Program-made: the position numbers and the translations under genes
Notes under the pieces: model-generated
Seen by the model: only the letters and a program-made list of their open reading frames with translations
Told to the model about the DNA's origin: nothing
The model's database searches: none
NCBI GenBank assembly: GCA_947632295.1
Contig: CANROQ010000011.1
Span: 1 to 12,691, forward strand
DNA length: 12,691 nt
From: an uncultured Bacilli bacterium
GTDB taxonomy: Bacteria; Bacillota_I; Bacilli_A; RF39; UBA660
Direction: 5' to 3'
In this document: positions 6,695-12,691 of the stretch, in pieces
How positions within the stretch are numbered: the first letter of the stretch is position 1
How the letters are laid out: each line of letters opens with the position of its first letter

Positions 6695-6716
6695 ATTCTA
6701 CCAAGAATCTTTTTTT
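6693..6716 (+). terminator. Intrinsic terminator after yqeY
   Basis: AGATTCT (6693-6699) pairs perfectly with AGAATCT (6704-6710), loop ACCA, then TTTTTT. The stem begins within the yqeY stop TAG (6692-6694). Confidence 0.85.
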
Positions 6717-6718
6717 GT

Positions 6719-6747
6719 TTGACAATTGTAAAAATAAAACTTATAAT
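6719..6747 (+). promoter_or_regulatory. Perfect-consensus sigma-A promoter upstream of tdk
   Basis: TTGACA (6719-6724), a 17-nt spacer and TATAAT (6742-6747) match the consensus exactly. Transcription should begin near 6754, leaving a leader of about 150 nt before the tdk ribosome site. A second TATAAT at 6854-6859 lacks a credible -35. Confidence 0.8.
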
Positions 6748-6753
6748 TTATTT

Positions 6754-6903
6754 GTTATGATAGATAGAAGTTACTAAAAAAATCAAGGTATATTTGTAAT
6801 AACTGCAATTTTTACAGTATAAATTTAAAGATACATCTAAAACAAAAGTATCCTATAATAATTTTTCTAACATATAACATATATATAAAATATGCTTTAA
6901 AAA
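6754..6903 (+). promoter_or_regulatory. Long AT-rich leader of tdk with short inverted repeats
   Basis: This untranslated stretch contains AGTTA/TAACT (6769-6773/6800-6804), ACTG/CAGT (6802-6805/6815-6818, with an inner AA/TT) and GATAC/GTATC (6830-6834/6848-6852). The first two overlap and would exclude each other. It matches no riboswitch I recognise, and chance pairing in AT-rich DNA is a real alternative. Confidence 0.3.
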
Positions 6904-6916
6904 GGAGAAGGTGAAA

Positions 6917-7516
6917 ATGGCAAAATTATATTTTAGATATGGCGCAATGAATGCTGGAAAAAGTGCTATATTATTGCAAGTCGCTCATAATTATGAAGAA
7001 AAAAATTTAAAAGTCTTACTAATTAAATCAGCAGTTGATACTAAGGGTGAAAATAAAATTATATCCCGAATTGGAATTAGTAGAAATGTCGATATTTTAT
7101 TGGATAGACAAGAAAGTTTATGTGAAAGTCAATATTTAAAACAAATTAAACTAGCCAATTGTATTTTAGTAGATGAAGCACAATTTTTAACATCTAAACA
7201 AGTTTGGGAATTATGGCATATAACTAAAGAGTTAGATATTCCAGTTATTTGTTATGGTTTGCGTACTAATTTTAAAAGCGAACTATTTGAGGGTAGTAAA
7301 AGATTGATGGAATTATCCGATGAATTAGAAGAAATGGCTACTATTTGTTCTTGCGGTAAAAAAGCTAGATTTAATGCTAGAGTTATAAATAATGTTTATG
7401 TGAGAAGTGGCGAAGAAGTTGAAATTGATAATACACATAATATTAAATATGATTCTTTATGTGCGGAATGTTATATAAAAAAAGTTGAAAAACTGAATTT
7501 ATTTAAAAATAAGTGA
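6917..7516 (+). CDS. tdk: Thymidine kinase (TK1 type)
   Basis: Cytoplasmic salvage enzyme that phosphorylates thymidine to dTMP with ATP. The 199 residues match the usual length. Features: Walker A GAMNAGKS (9-16), Walker B with catalytic Glu in DEAQF (86-90, Glu87), and the zinc ribbon formed by CSC (Cys144, Cys146) and CAEC (Cys182, Cys185). The lasso signature before the last Cys pair reads IKYDSLCAECY, a variant of the common form. I chose ATG 6917, which lies 9 nt after GGAG (6904-6907); the in-frame GTG at 6911 is only 3 nt away and would add two residues. The gene has its own strong promoter, an unusually long leader and a terminator, and ends in TGA. Confidence 0.96.
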   Translation: MAKLYFRYGAMNAGKSAILLQVAHNYEEKNLKVLLIKSAVDTKGENKIISRIGISRNVDILLDRQESLCESQYLKQIKLANCILVDEAQFLTSKQVWELWHITKELDIPVICYGLRTNFKSELFEGSKRLMELSDELEEMATICSCGKKARFNARVINNVYVRSGEEVEIDNTHNIKYDSLCAECYIKKVEKLNLFKNK

Positions 7517-7550
7517 GTAATACTTAAAAAAATGTTTTAATAAGCGTTAT

Positions 7551-7579
7551 AAACTGTGATAATTATTGTCATAGTTTTT
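7551..7579 (+). terminator. Intrinsic terminator after tdk
   Basis: AAACTGTGA (7551-7559) pairs with TCATAGTTT (7569-7577), nine pairs with one G-U, followed by TT. Its 3' arm overlaps the -35 box of the next promoter. Confidence 0.6.
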
Positions 7580-7594
7580 ATTATGATGTATAAT
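7566..7594 (+). promoter_or_regulatory. Sigma-A promoter of the NatA/NatB-rhodanese operon
   Basis: TTGTCA (7566-7571), a 17-nt spacer and TATAAT (7589-7594). Predicted start near 7601, only a few bases before AGGAGG (7606-7611). The -35 lies inside the preceding terminator stem. Confidence 0.7.
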
Positions 7595-7616
7595 TAAAGG
7601 AGTTTAGGAGGTTTTT

Positions 7617-8516
7617 ATGTTAAAAGTAGATAAAATTACAAAATACTATGATGATTTTAAAGCCGTAGATAATATATCGTTTACCGTTAAACCAGGTGAA
7701 ATTTTTGGTCTACTTGGAGTAAATGGTGCCGGTAAAACGACGACATTTAGAATGATTATGGGACTTTTGGAACCATCTAGTGGTGAAGTTACTTTAAATG
7801 GTAAAAAAATTGATTATAGTGTAACTGATCAAATTGGTTTCTTAACGGAAGAGAGAAGTTTGTTAACTAAGTTAACTGTAAAAGAGCAATGCTTATTCTA
7901 TGGAACTTTAAAAGGAATGAGTGATAGTCAAATTTTATCGAGATTAGATGAGTTGCTTGCAAGATTTGGTGTTAGCGAATATAAAGATAAAAAGATAAAG
8001 GAATTATCCAAAGGCAATCAACAAAAAATTCAATTTATTACCGCTATTATCAATAATCCAAAATTACTTATTTTAGATGAACCTTTTTCTGGTTTAGATC
8101 CACTTAATATCGAATTATTTAAACAAGTTATTTTGGAGATGGCTGAAAATGGTAGTATGATAATTTTTTCATCACATCAAATGAATCATGTCGAATTATT
8201 TTGTAAAAAAATTGTCATAATGCTAAGAGGTAAAGCAGTAATTGATGGTTATATCAGTGATATCAAAGAAAAATATCGTAAGAAAAATATTTTAATTAAA
8301 GGTGAAATACCAAAAAATGTTTTAGAAAAAATTCCTGGTGTTTTAGAAGTAATTGAAAAGTCTGATGAATTGGAAGTTAAGATTGAAAGCAACGATATTG
8401 TTGAAAATGTTTTTAAAGTCGTTAGTAAATATAAAAATATTACGAAATTTGTTGTGGAAGAACCATCATTAAATGAAATTTTCGTAGCGAAAGTTGGTGA
8501 AAGTTATGAAAAGTAA
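7617..8516 (+). CDS. ABC transporter ATP-binding protein, NatA/YhaQ-like
   Basis: The ATPase subunit of an export-type ABC transporter, paired with the permease downstream (299 residues). Walker A is GVNGAGKT (34-41). The Q-loop position carries Glu in FLTEERSL (76-83), as in the NatA/YhaQ group. The signature is LSKGNQQK (130-137), also typical of that group, Walker B is LLILDEP (150-156), the D-loop SGLD (158-161), and the switch His is 187. Residues from about 220 form the C-terminal DUF4162-like extension. NatA-NatB exports sodium in Bacillus subtilis, but members of this group have varied substrates, so the substrate here is unknown. The start is set by AGGAGG (7606-7611), 5 nt upstream. 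Confidence 0.92.
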   Translation: MLKVDKITKYYDDFKAVDNISFTVKPGEIFGLLGVNGAGKTTTFRMIMGLLEPSSGEVTLNGKKIDYSVTDQIGFLTEERSLLTKLTVKEQCLFYGTLKGMSDSQILSRLDELLARFGVSEYKDKKIKELSKGNQQKIQFITAIINNPKLLILDEPFSGLDPLNIELFKQVILEMAENGSMIIFSSHQMNHVELFCKKIVIMLRGKAVIDGYISDIKEKYRKKNILIKGEIPKNVLEKIPGVLEVIEKSDELEVKIESNDIVENVFKVVSKYKNITKFVVEEPSLNEIFVAKVGESYEK

Positions 8517-9831
8517 ATTAAATTATTTAATTGGTGTCAGTTTAAAACGTAAGGTTAAAACTAAATGGTTTTTAATTGCGAATATTATTTTGGCTATTGT
8601 AGTAGTAGGTATTATTAATGTTGATAGTATCATTACTTTTTTCGGTGGAGATTTTGATGATGCCCAAAAAATCTATATTTTAGATGATACTAATAGAGCC
8701 TATGATATTTTAGAAGAACAATTAGAATCTTCTAGTTTGCAAATTGTCGATTCTGATAGTAGTGCATTCGAGGTAGCAAAATATGAGGAAGATATCGATA
8801 AAGTTGCTGATTTTATCGATGAAGATAATGATGTTATTGTCGTTCATCTTGAAGATGATGCTGATAGTTCTTTAAAAGCCAAAGTTATAAGTCAAAGTTT
8901 TATCGATGCTATCGATTATCAACTTATTGTGAATGCTTTAAATAATACCAAAGTTAGTTTAAATATTTTAGATTCAAATATTACAGTTGAAGAACTCAAT
9001 AAAATTTATGAACCAATTGATGTTGAAAGAGAAATATTAAATGAAGATGAAAAATCTGAAGATGAAAATACTAATATGATTATGATGACAGTATTTCCAA
9101 TCATTATCTTGCCATTTTTTATGTTATCTATTTTCTTAGTTCAAATGATTGGTGCCGAAGTTAATGATGAAAAAACGACACGTGGTATGGAAATAATTAT
9201 TTCTAATGTTTCACCTAAAACACACTTTTTCTCAAAAGTTATTGCCGGTAATCTTTTTGTCTTAATTCAAGGTGCTTTATTTTTGAGTTATGCGATAATT
9301 GGTATGTTAGTTAGAAAGTTAATTGGTGGTAGTTCAATTGCTAATGGACTTGGTTCTGAGATAAGTAACGTCATAAATGAAATTATGAATTCCAATATAG
9401 GTAATCAATTAATTTATATTATTCCTTTAATATTAATTTTAATGATTTTGACTTTTGTCGCTTATTCACTTTTAGCAGGTATTTTAGCATCTATGACAAC
9501 TAATACAGAAGATTTTCAACAATTACAAACACCAATCATGATTATTTCCTTAGTTGGTTATTATTTAGCGACGATGGCTTCGATATTCGATGGAGCATTA
9601 TTTATAAAAATATTCGCTTTTATTCCATTTATTTCGGCTATATTGGCTCCTTCGTTACTTATTTTAGGTCAAATAGGTATTTTGGAAACGATTATTTCGA
9701 TATTAGTTATGGTTGTTACTAATTATTTATTAATTAAATATGGTATGCGTATTTATAAAGTTGGAATTTTAAATTATTCTTCTAAAGGCTTGTGGAAGAA
9801 AATGTTTAAAGCTGCTAGAAAGAGTGATTAG
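8506..9831 (+). CDS. ABC transporter permease, NatB/YhaP-like
   Basis: The membrane subunit partnering the ATPase upstream (441 residues). The topology matches the ABC-2/NatB type: one N-terminal helix (about 22-42), a large acidic extracytoplasmic domain (about 45-190), then about six helices in the C-terminal half, starting with VFPIIILPFFMLSIFLV. The segment after the first of these, EVNDEKTTRGMEIIISNVSP, is the conserved cytoplasmic coupling element of the family. I chose ATG 8506, with GGTGA at 8496-8500 correctly spaced, which overlaps the ATPase gene by 11 nt; an upstream in-frame TTG at 8494 is possible but less well placed. The overlap implies coupled translation with the ATPase. Confidence 0.92.
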   Translation: MKSKLNYLIGVSLKRKVKTKWFLIANIILAIVVVGIINVDSIITFFGGDFDDAQKIYILDDTNRAYDILEEQLESSSLQIVDSDSSAFEVAKYEEDIDKVADFIDEDNDVIVVHLEDDADSSLKAKVISQSFIDAIDYQLIVNALNNTKVSLNILDSNITVEELNKIYEPIDVEREILNEDEKSEDENTNMIMMTVFPIIILPFFMLSIFLVQMIGAEVNDEKTTRGMEIIISNVSPKTHFFSKVIAGNLFVLIQGALFLSYAIIGMLVRKLIGGSSIANGLGSEISNVINEIMNSNIGNQLIYIIPLILILMILTFVAYSLLAGILASMTTNTEDFQQLQTPIMIISLVGYYLATMASIFDGALFIKIFAFIPFISAILAPSLLILGQIGILETIISILVMVVTNYLLIKYGMRIYKVGILNYSSKGLWKKMFKAARKSD

Positions 9832-9832
9832 T

Positions 9833-10240
9833 TTGAAAAAATTAATACTTTTTGTAATATTATTCTTACCTTTAATATCTAGTTGCGATAAACAAATCGA
9901 TGAAAATTTAGATGGACTTTGTAATTGCGCATCAGCGTCTAATTGTGAATGTGCTGGAATGTATCAAACAATTACTTATGATAAGGCACAAAATTTGATG
10001 GCTAACCATTTAGTTCACATTATCGATGTTCGAACGACTCAAGAATATGAAAGTGAACATATTGAAGGTGCGATATCGCTTCCTTTAGATGAAATTGAAA
10101 ATATAAAATACGCCAAAAATAGTAATATAATTGTTTATTGTAAGAGTGGTACTCGTAGTAAAAATGCTGCAAATAAACTATTAGATTTAGGTTATGTTAA
10201 TGTTTATGACTTGGGTAGTATGGAAAATTGGAAGAAATAA
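9833..10240 (+). CDS. Rhodanese-domain lipoprotein with CxC-x5-CxC insert
   Basis: A 135-residue predicted lipoprotein, anchored outside the cytoplasmic membrane. The signal peptide MKKLILFVILFLPL ends in the lipobox ISSC (Cys18). A short acidic linker is followed by a cysteine-rich patch with CNC (30-32) and CEC (38-40). From about 45 the single rhodanese domain follows: IIDVRTTQEYESEHIEGA (63-80) and the active loop CKSGTRS (103-109) with catalytic Cys103. Rhodaneses transfer sulfane sulfur or act on thiols; the substrate here is unknown. I chose the TTG at 9833 because AAAGAGTGA (9819-9827) lies 5 nt upstream and it gives a clean signal peptide; a GTG at 9824 would add three residues. The gene begins one base after the permease stop, so it is the third gene of that operon. 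Confidence 0.88.
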   Translation: MKKLILFVILFLPLISSCDKQIDENLDGLCNCASASNCECAGMYQTITYDKAQNLMANHLVHIIDVRTTQEYESEHIEGAISLPLDEIENIKYAKNSNIIVYCKSGTRSKNAANKLLDLGYVNVYDLGSMENWKK

Positions 10241-10284
10241 TTAATTTTATTAATAAAAAATAAGAAAAAAAATAATTTTTGTAG

Positions 10285-10290
10285 TATAAT
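10285..10290 (+). promoter_or_regulatory. -10 element upstream of the PIG-L gene
   Basis: TATAAT with no recognisable -35 at the normal distance. The predicted start near 10297 would place the ribosome site GGTGG (10298-10302) at the 5' end of the mRNA. No clear terminator separates it from the rhodanese gene. Confidence 0.45.
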
Positions 10291-10306
10291 TGTAATTGGT
10301 GGTTAT

Positions 10307-11014
10307 ATGAAAAGAATTATTTTTTTATTAGCAACATTCATGGTATCTATGAGCATAATGATTGGTAATAATGCTGCTAAGTCAGGTAGTACTAAATATG
10401 CACCTTATATTGATAAATTCGATGTTGATTTAGATGGAATCAATAAAGTCATGATTGTGGCGCACCCTGATGACGAAATGATTTTTGGTGGCTCTGAATT
10501 GATCGATGATGATTACTTAGTAGTTTGCATTACTTGTGGTAGAGATGTTGAACGTGTTAGAGAATTTAAAAATGTTATGTCAGCTACTAATGACAAGTAT
10601 ATTATGTTAAACTATCCCGATTTAACAAATGGTGAAAGAGATAATTGGAAGTTAGTATATGATGATATTACAAATGATATTTCTAAAATTTTAAAGTTAA
10701 AAGATTGGGATATGATTGTAACGCATAATAAGAATGGTGAGTATGGACATATTCATCATAAAATGACCCATAATATTGTAACAACACTTTATGAAGAAAA
10801 TTATTTAGATAATGATAATTTATATTTTTTTGGTGAATATTATAATTCTAATGAAATTAAGAATGTTAAAGATAAATTAGAAGAAATAAGTGAAGATGAT
10901 TATAAAAAGAAAAATTATATTATTTATAAATATTATGTTAGTCAAAAATTTGCTGCTGATTATTTTAGCCATATATTTAAATATGAAAATTTGACAAAAT
11001 ATGGTGAGGAATAA
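10307..11014 (+). CDS. PIG-L/LmbE family deacetylase, predicted secreted
   Basis: A zinc-dependent N-acetylglucosamine-type deacetylase of the PIG-L/LmbE fold (235 residues). MKRIIFLLATFMVSMSIMIG is a hydrophobic signal or anchor segment, so the enzyme should act outside the membrane, which is unusual for a family with many cytoplasmic members. The catalytic and metal residues are visible: AHPDDE (52-57, His53, Asp55/56), and the downstream HNKNGEYGHIHH (140-151) with the Gly-His-x-x-His arrangement. The start is fixed by GGTGG (10298-10302) just upstream and by the signal peptide. The substrate is not shown by the sequence. The following GtrA gene, 6 nt away, suggests a polyprenyl-linked sugar, teichoic acid or glycolipid (inference). 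Confidence 0.9.
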   Translation: MKRIIFLLATFMVSMSIMIGNNAAKSGSTKYAPYIDKFDVDLDGINKVMIVAHPDDEMIFGGSELIDDDYLVVCITCGRDVERVREFKNVMSATNDKYIMLNYPDLTNGERDNWKLVYDDITNDISKILKLKDWDMIVTHNKNGEYGHIHHKMTHNIVTTLYEENYLDNDNLYFFGEYYNSNEIKNVKDKLEEISEDDYKKKNYIIYKYYVSQKFAADYFSHIFKYENLTKYGEE

Positions 11015-11020
11015 TTATTT

Positions 11021-11446
11021 ATGAATAAGTTAGTTCAGTTTGGAATAAAAAAATATAAGCAGTATGAAGAGATAATAAATTATTTGTTTATGGGTGGATG
11101 TACGACAATTGTCAGCATTGGAACATATTGGTTATTTACTAGTGTTTTTCAAATTCATTATCAAATTAGTAATGTTTTATCGTGGTTTTTTGCTGTTGCA
11201 TTTGCTTATATAACTAATAAATTATTTGTTTTTAAGGTTAAAAAAAGTGATAATTTATTTAGAGAGATTTATCAGTTTGTAAAATTTAGAATTATATCAT
11301 TAATAATAGATATGGCTACTATGTATGTATTAGTTGATTTATTAAAAATGAATAATTTACTTGCGAAAATATTAGTTCAAGTAATAGTTGTAATTTTAAA
11401 TTATGTTTTTAGCAAATTATTTATTTTTAAAAAGAAAAATAGTTGA
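11021..11446 (+). CDS. GtrA family membrane protein
   Basis: A 141-residue polytopic membrane protein with four hydrophobic helices (about 20-40, 50-68, 88-107 and 113-133). The family pattern is clear: NYLFMGGCTTIVSIGTYWL, then NVLSWFFAVAFAYITNKLFVF, then VKFRIISLIIDMATMYVL, and a closing NYVFSKLFIFK. GtrA proteins are thought to move or position undecaprenyl-phosphate-linked sugars for cell-surface glycosylation. No matching glycosyltransferase is in the window. The gene starts 6 nt after the PIG-L stop, with GGTGAGGA (11003-11010) inside the end of the upstream gene, so the two are co-transcribed and probably work on the same surface polymer. Confidence 0.92.
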   Translation: MNKLVQFGIKKYKQYEEIINYLFMGGCTTIVSIGTYWLFTSVFQIHYQISNVLSWFFAVAFAYITNKLFVFKVKKSDNLFREIYQFVKFRIISLIIDMATMYVLVDLLKMNNLLAKILVQVIVVILNYVFSKLFIFKKKNS

Positions 11447-11472
11447 CTTTTTTCATATTTTAATAATATAAT
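11443..11472 (+). promoter_or_regulatory. Sigma-A promoter of the 228-residue gene
   Basis: TTGACT (11443-11448), an 18-nt spacer and TATAAT (11467-11472). The -35 begins within the GtrA stop region. Predicted start near 11479. Confidence 0.75.
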
Positions 11473-11496
11473 ATCGGTTTAGAAAGAAGCGACGTT

Positions 11497-12183
11497 ATGA
11501 AAGAAATTATTATACCTTGTTTTGTTAAAGAAGAGGATTATGTCATTAAATATGTAGTCAAGGTAAATGTTAAAGAATTGACTGACATGCGAAAAGAAAT
11601 TATTGATAAATGTAGTATTATTACACATCATGAAATTGAAAAGTATATGGATGAAATTAGTAAGTGGAAAAGAGAAATAAAAAATAAGAAATCTCTTGAA
11701 ATGCGAAATTATTATGAGTATTCTGCTGGAAAATATGGGCGAATAAATAATTCGAAAAATTTTAGAAAAATAGTAAATATATCATATGATGAATATTTAT
11801 ATCCATATTTAATTTCTATTATAGATGGATTATTAAAAAGTAATGAGGCAAAGTTATATGAATTGTTAGAACTTAATTTTGATTATGAATATCCTACAAT
11901 TGATGAAGAATTAAAGGTAGTAGAAGAAAATTTAAAAACTAAAAATGATGATAAAGATAATTTAGTAAAATATAGAATGCTTTTAGAGAAAAAGAAACTT
12001 AATCAAAATCAATTACCAGTAGATGATTATTATTATAAATTAATTGATTTACTTAAAGTAGAATTTAGTAGTTCTAAAAAAATGTCAAATATAGAAACAC
12101 ATTTTACTTATGTTCATACAAAAGAGAAAAATAATAGTACAAAAATTTTAAAATTAAGAAATTTTAATAGTTTAAAAAGATAA
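11497..12183 (+). CDS. Hypothetical protein, 228 residues
   Basis: I do not recognise the family. The protein is soluble-looking, with no signal peptide or membrane segment. It is rich in Lys, Glu, Asn and Tyr. The N-terminal part (1-25) looks like beta strands: EIIIPCFVKEEDYVIKYVV. The middle (30-75) and 125-170 look like charged helices, possibly short coiled coils. Tyrosines cluster at 72-80 and at 178-181 (DDYYYK). The tail (about 195-228) is basic and probably disordered. The ATG at 11497 is preceded by a weak site, AGAAAG (11481-11486). It has its own good promoter and a strong terminator, so it is a single-gene unit between gtrA and obgE. Codon use resembles its neighbours, giving no sign of recent transfer. 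Confidence 0.75.
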   Translation: MKEIIIPCFVKEEDYVIKYVVKVNVKELTDMRKEIIDKCSIITHHEIEKYMDEISKWKREIKNKKSLEMRNYYEYSAGKYGRINNSKNFRKIVNISYDEYLYPYLISIIDGLLKSNEAKLYELLELNFDYEYPTIDEELKVVEENLKTKNDDKDNLVKYRMLLEKKKLNQNQLPVDDYYYKLIDLLKVEFSSSKKMSNIETHFTYVHTKEKNNSTKILKLRNFNSLKR

Positions 12184-12201
12184 TTTTTGTTATCTTTTTT
12201 T
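12174..12201 (+). terminator. Intrinsic terminator before obgE
   Basis: AAAAAGATAA (12174-12183) pairs perfectly with TTATCTTTTT (12190-12199), loop TTTTTG. The stop TAA (12181-12183) forms the top of the 5' arm. Confidence 0.85.
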
Positions 12202-12252
12202 CTTTAAATATATTTACAATTAAAATTGATACCAAATGTTATGAATTTAATG

Positions 12253-12258
12253 TATAAT
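12253..12258 (+). promoter_or_regulatory. -10 element upstream of obgE
   Basis: TATAAT. TTGATA at 12226-12231 is 21 nt away, too far for a normal -35. The predicted start near 12265 leaves a leader of about 16 nt. Confidence 0.45.
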
Positions 12259-12280
12259 AAGTATAGAAAAAGGTGATTAT

Positions 12281-12691
12281 ATGTTTATTGATGAAGTTAC
12301 AGTTGAATTAATGGCTGGTGATGGTGGAAATGGTTGTATGGCTTTTCGTCGTGAAAAATATATTGAAATGGGAGGACCTTATGGTGGTAATGGTGGTCGA
12401 GGTAGCAATATCATTTTTAAGGTTGATGAAGGTTTAAATACATTATTAGATTTACGATATAGACGTGTTATCAAAGGTAAAAAAGGTGAAAATGGTTTAG
12501 GTAAAGGAAAAACTGGGGCTAATGCTTTAGATGTGATTGTTAAAGTTCCAATTGGAACAATAATCACCGATTACGATTCTAATTTAGTTATTGCGGATTT
12601 AACAAAAAAAGATGAAGAAGTAATTGTTGCTTATGGTGGTCGAGGTGGTAGAGGTAATATTGCTCTAGCCACACGTTCTAATCCAGCCCCT
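12281..12691 (+). CDS. obgE: GTPase ObgE/CgtA, N-terminal domain only (cut by window end)
   Basis: An essential GTPase involved in 50S ribosome assembly and stress control. Only the first 137 codons are present, and the frame stays open at the window end. They cover most of the glycine-rich Obg fold: the start FIDEVTVELMAGDGGNGCMA, then FRREKY, GGPYGGNGGRG, the segment TLLDLRYRR, and GGRGGRGN near the end. The canonical GGPDGGDGGRGG here reads GGPYGGNGGRGS, a mild variant. The GTP-binding domain lies beyond the window. The start is supported by AGGTGAT (12271-12277), 3 nt from the ATG, which is the correct register for the full anti-Shine-Dalgarno sequence. Confidence 0.96.
   Translation, partial: MFIDEVTVELMAGDGGNGCMAFRREKYIEMGGPYGGNGGRGSNIIFKVDEGLNTLLDLRYRRVIKGKKGENGLGKGKTGANALDVIVKVPIGTIITDYDSNLVIADLTKKDEEVIVAYGGRGGRGNIALATRSNPAP

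Noticed and set aside
6757..6777. Six-codon micro-ORF in the tdk leader
   Set aside because: Starts 3 nt after the predicted transcript start with no ribosome site; short ATG-to-stop runs are expected by chance.
10244..10258. ATTAAT-TTT-ATTAAT hairpin after the rhodanese gene
   Set aside because: Followed by A, not T residues, on the + strand, and made only of A-T pairs, so not supported as a terminator.
12379..12567. Minus-strand Pro-rich open frame
   Set aside because: It is the reverse of the glycine codons of the Obg domain.
1..12691. Mycoplasma-type code (TGA as Trp)
   Set aside because: Trp is encoded by TGG in the genes, no long gene has an in-frame TGA, and TGA ends the exporter and tdk at family-typical lengths.
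1..12691. CRISPR array, IS element, tRNA or rRNA
   Set aside because: No spaced direct repeats, transposase motifs, terminal inverted repeats or cloverleaf/rRNA signatures were seen by eye on either strand.

Overview
The window is a low-GC, gene-dense, one-strand stretch of a bacterial chromosome. Every supported gene reads on the + strand. The housekeeping genes (a ClpC-like ATPase, rpsU-yqeY, tdk, obg), strong AGGAGG-type ribosome sites and very AT-rich third codon positions point to the Bacillota, most likely a host-associated lineage of Bacilli (RF39- or Erysipelotrichia-like; this placement is inference). Trp is encoded by TGG, and TGA is used as a stop (PCAT gene, tdk), so the code is standard and not the mycoplasma code.

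Layout. (1) 1-1929: 3' part of a ClpC-type AAA+ unfoldase whose start lies outside the window. (2) 1976-2794: a lone 272-residue protein that looks like a zincin metalloprotease with all catalytic residues replaced, closed by a strong terminator. (3) 2912-5908: a compact bacteriocin operon. It encodes a C39-peptidase ABC exporter, a very small membrane-anchored accessory protein, two short precursors with double-glycine leaders (5435-5572 and 5586-5744), and a third short membrane peptide (5738-5908) whose C-terminus imitates the second bacteriocin. A strong terminator follows. None of the three peptide genes is longer than 56 codons. (4) 6015-6694: rpsU-yqeY. (5) 6917-7516: thymidine kinase behind a perfect-consensus promoter and a leader of about 150 nt. 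(6) 7617-10240: a NatA/NatB-like ABC transporter coupled to a rhodanese lipoprotein gene with a CxC-x5-CxC insert. (7) 10307-11446: a predicted secreted PIG-L deacetylase and a GtrA membrane protein. (8) 11497-12183: an unrecognised 228-residue protein. (9) 12281-12691: the N-terminal Obg domain of the GTPase ObgE, cut by the window end.

The most interesting region is the bacteriocin operon. The exporter's N-terminal cysteine protease should cut the two precursors after Gly-Gly while the transporter secretes the cores. All three small peptides share a GxxxG-(x)-[IV]R-...-Cys pattern near the C-terminus. The two cores therefore look like a two-peptide (class IIb-like) pair, and the third, which has a membrane segment instead of a GG leader, is a candidate mimic-type immunity protein. 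The accessory protein seems to keep only the membrane anchor and the final beta-domain of the HlyD-like accessory family. No dedicated regulator, modification enzyme or conventional immunity protein is visible.

Genome organisation is very tight. Several intrinsic terminators are folded onto the stop codon of the preceding gene, and most promoters sit so close to the start codon that the ribosome site lies at the extreme 5' end of the mRNA. There are no tRNA, rRNA, CRISPR or insertion-sequence signals, and no gene-free gap reaches 300 nt.
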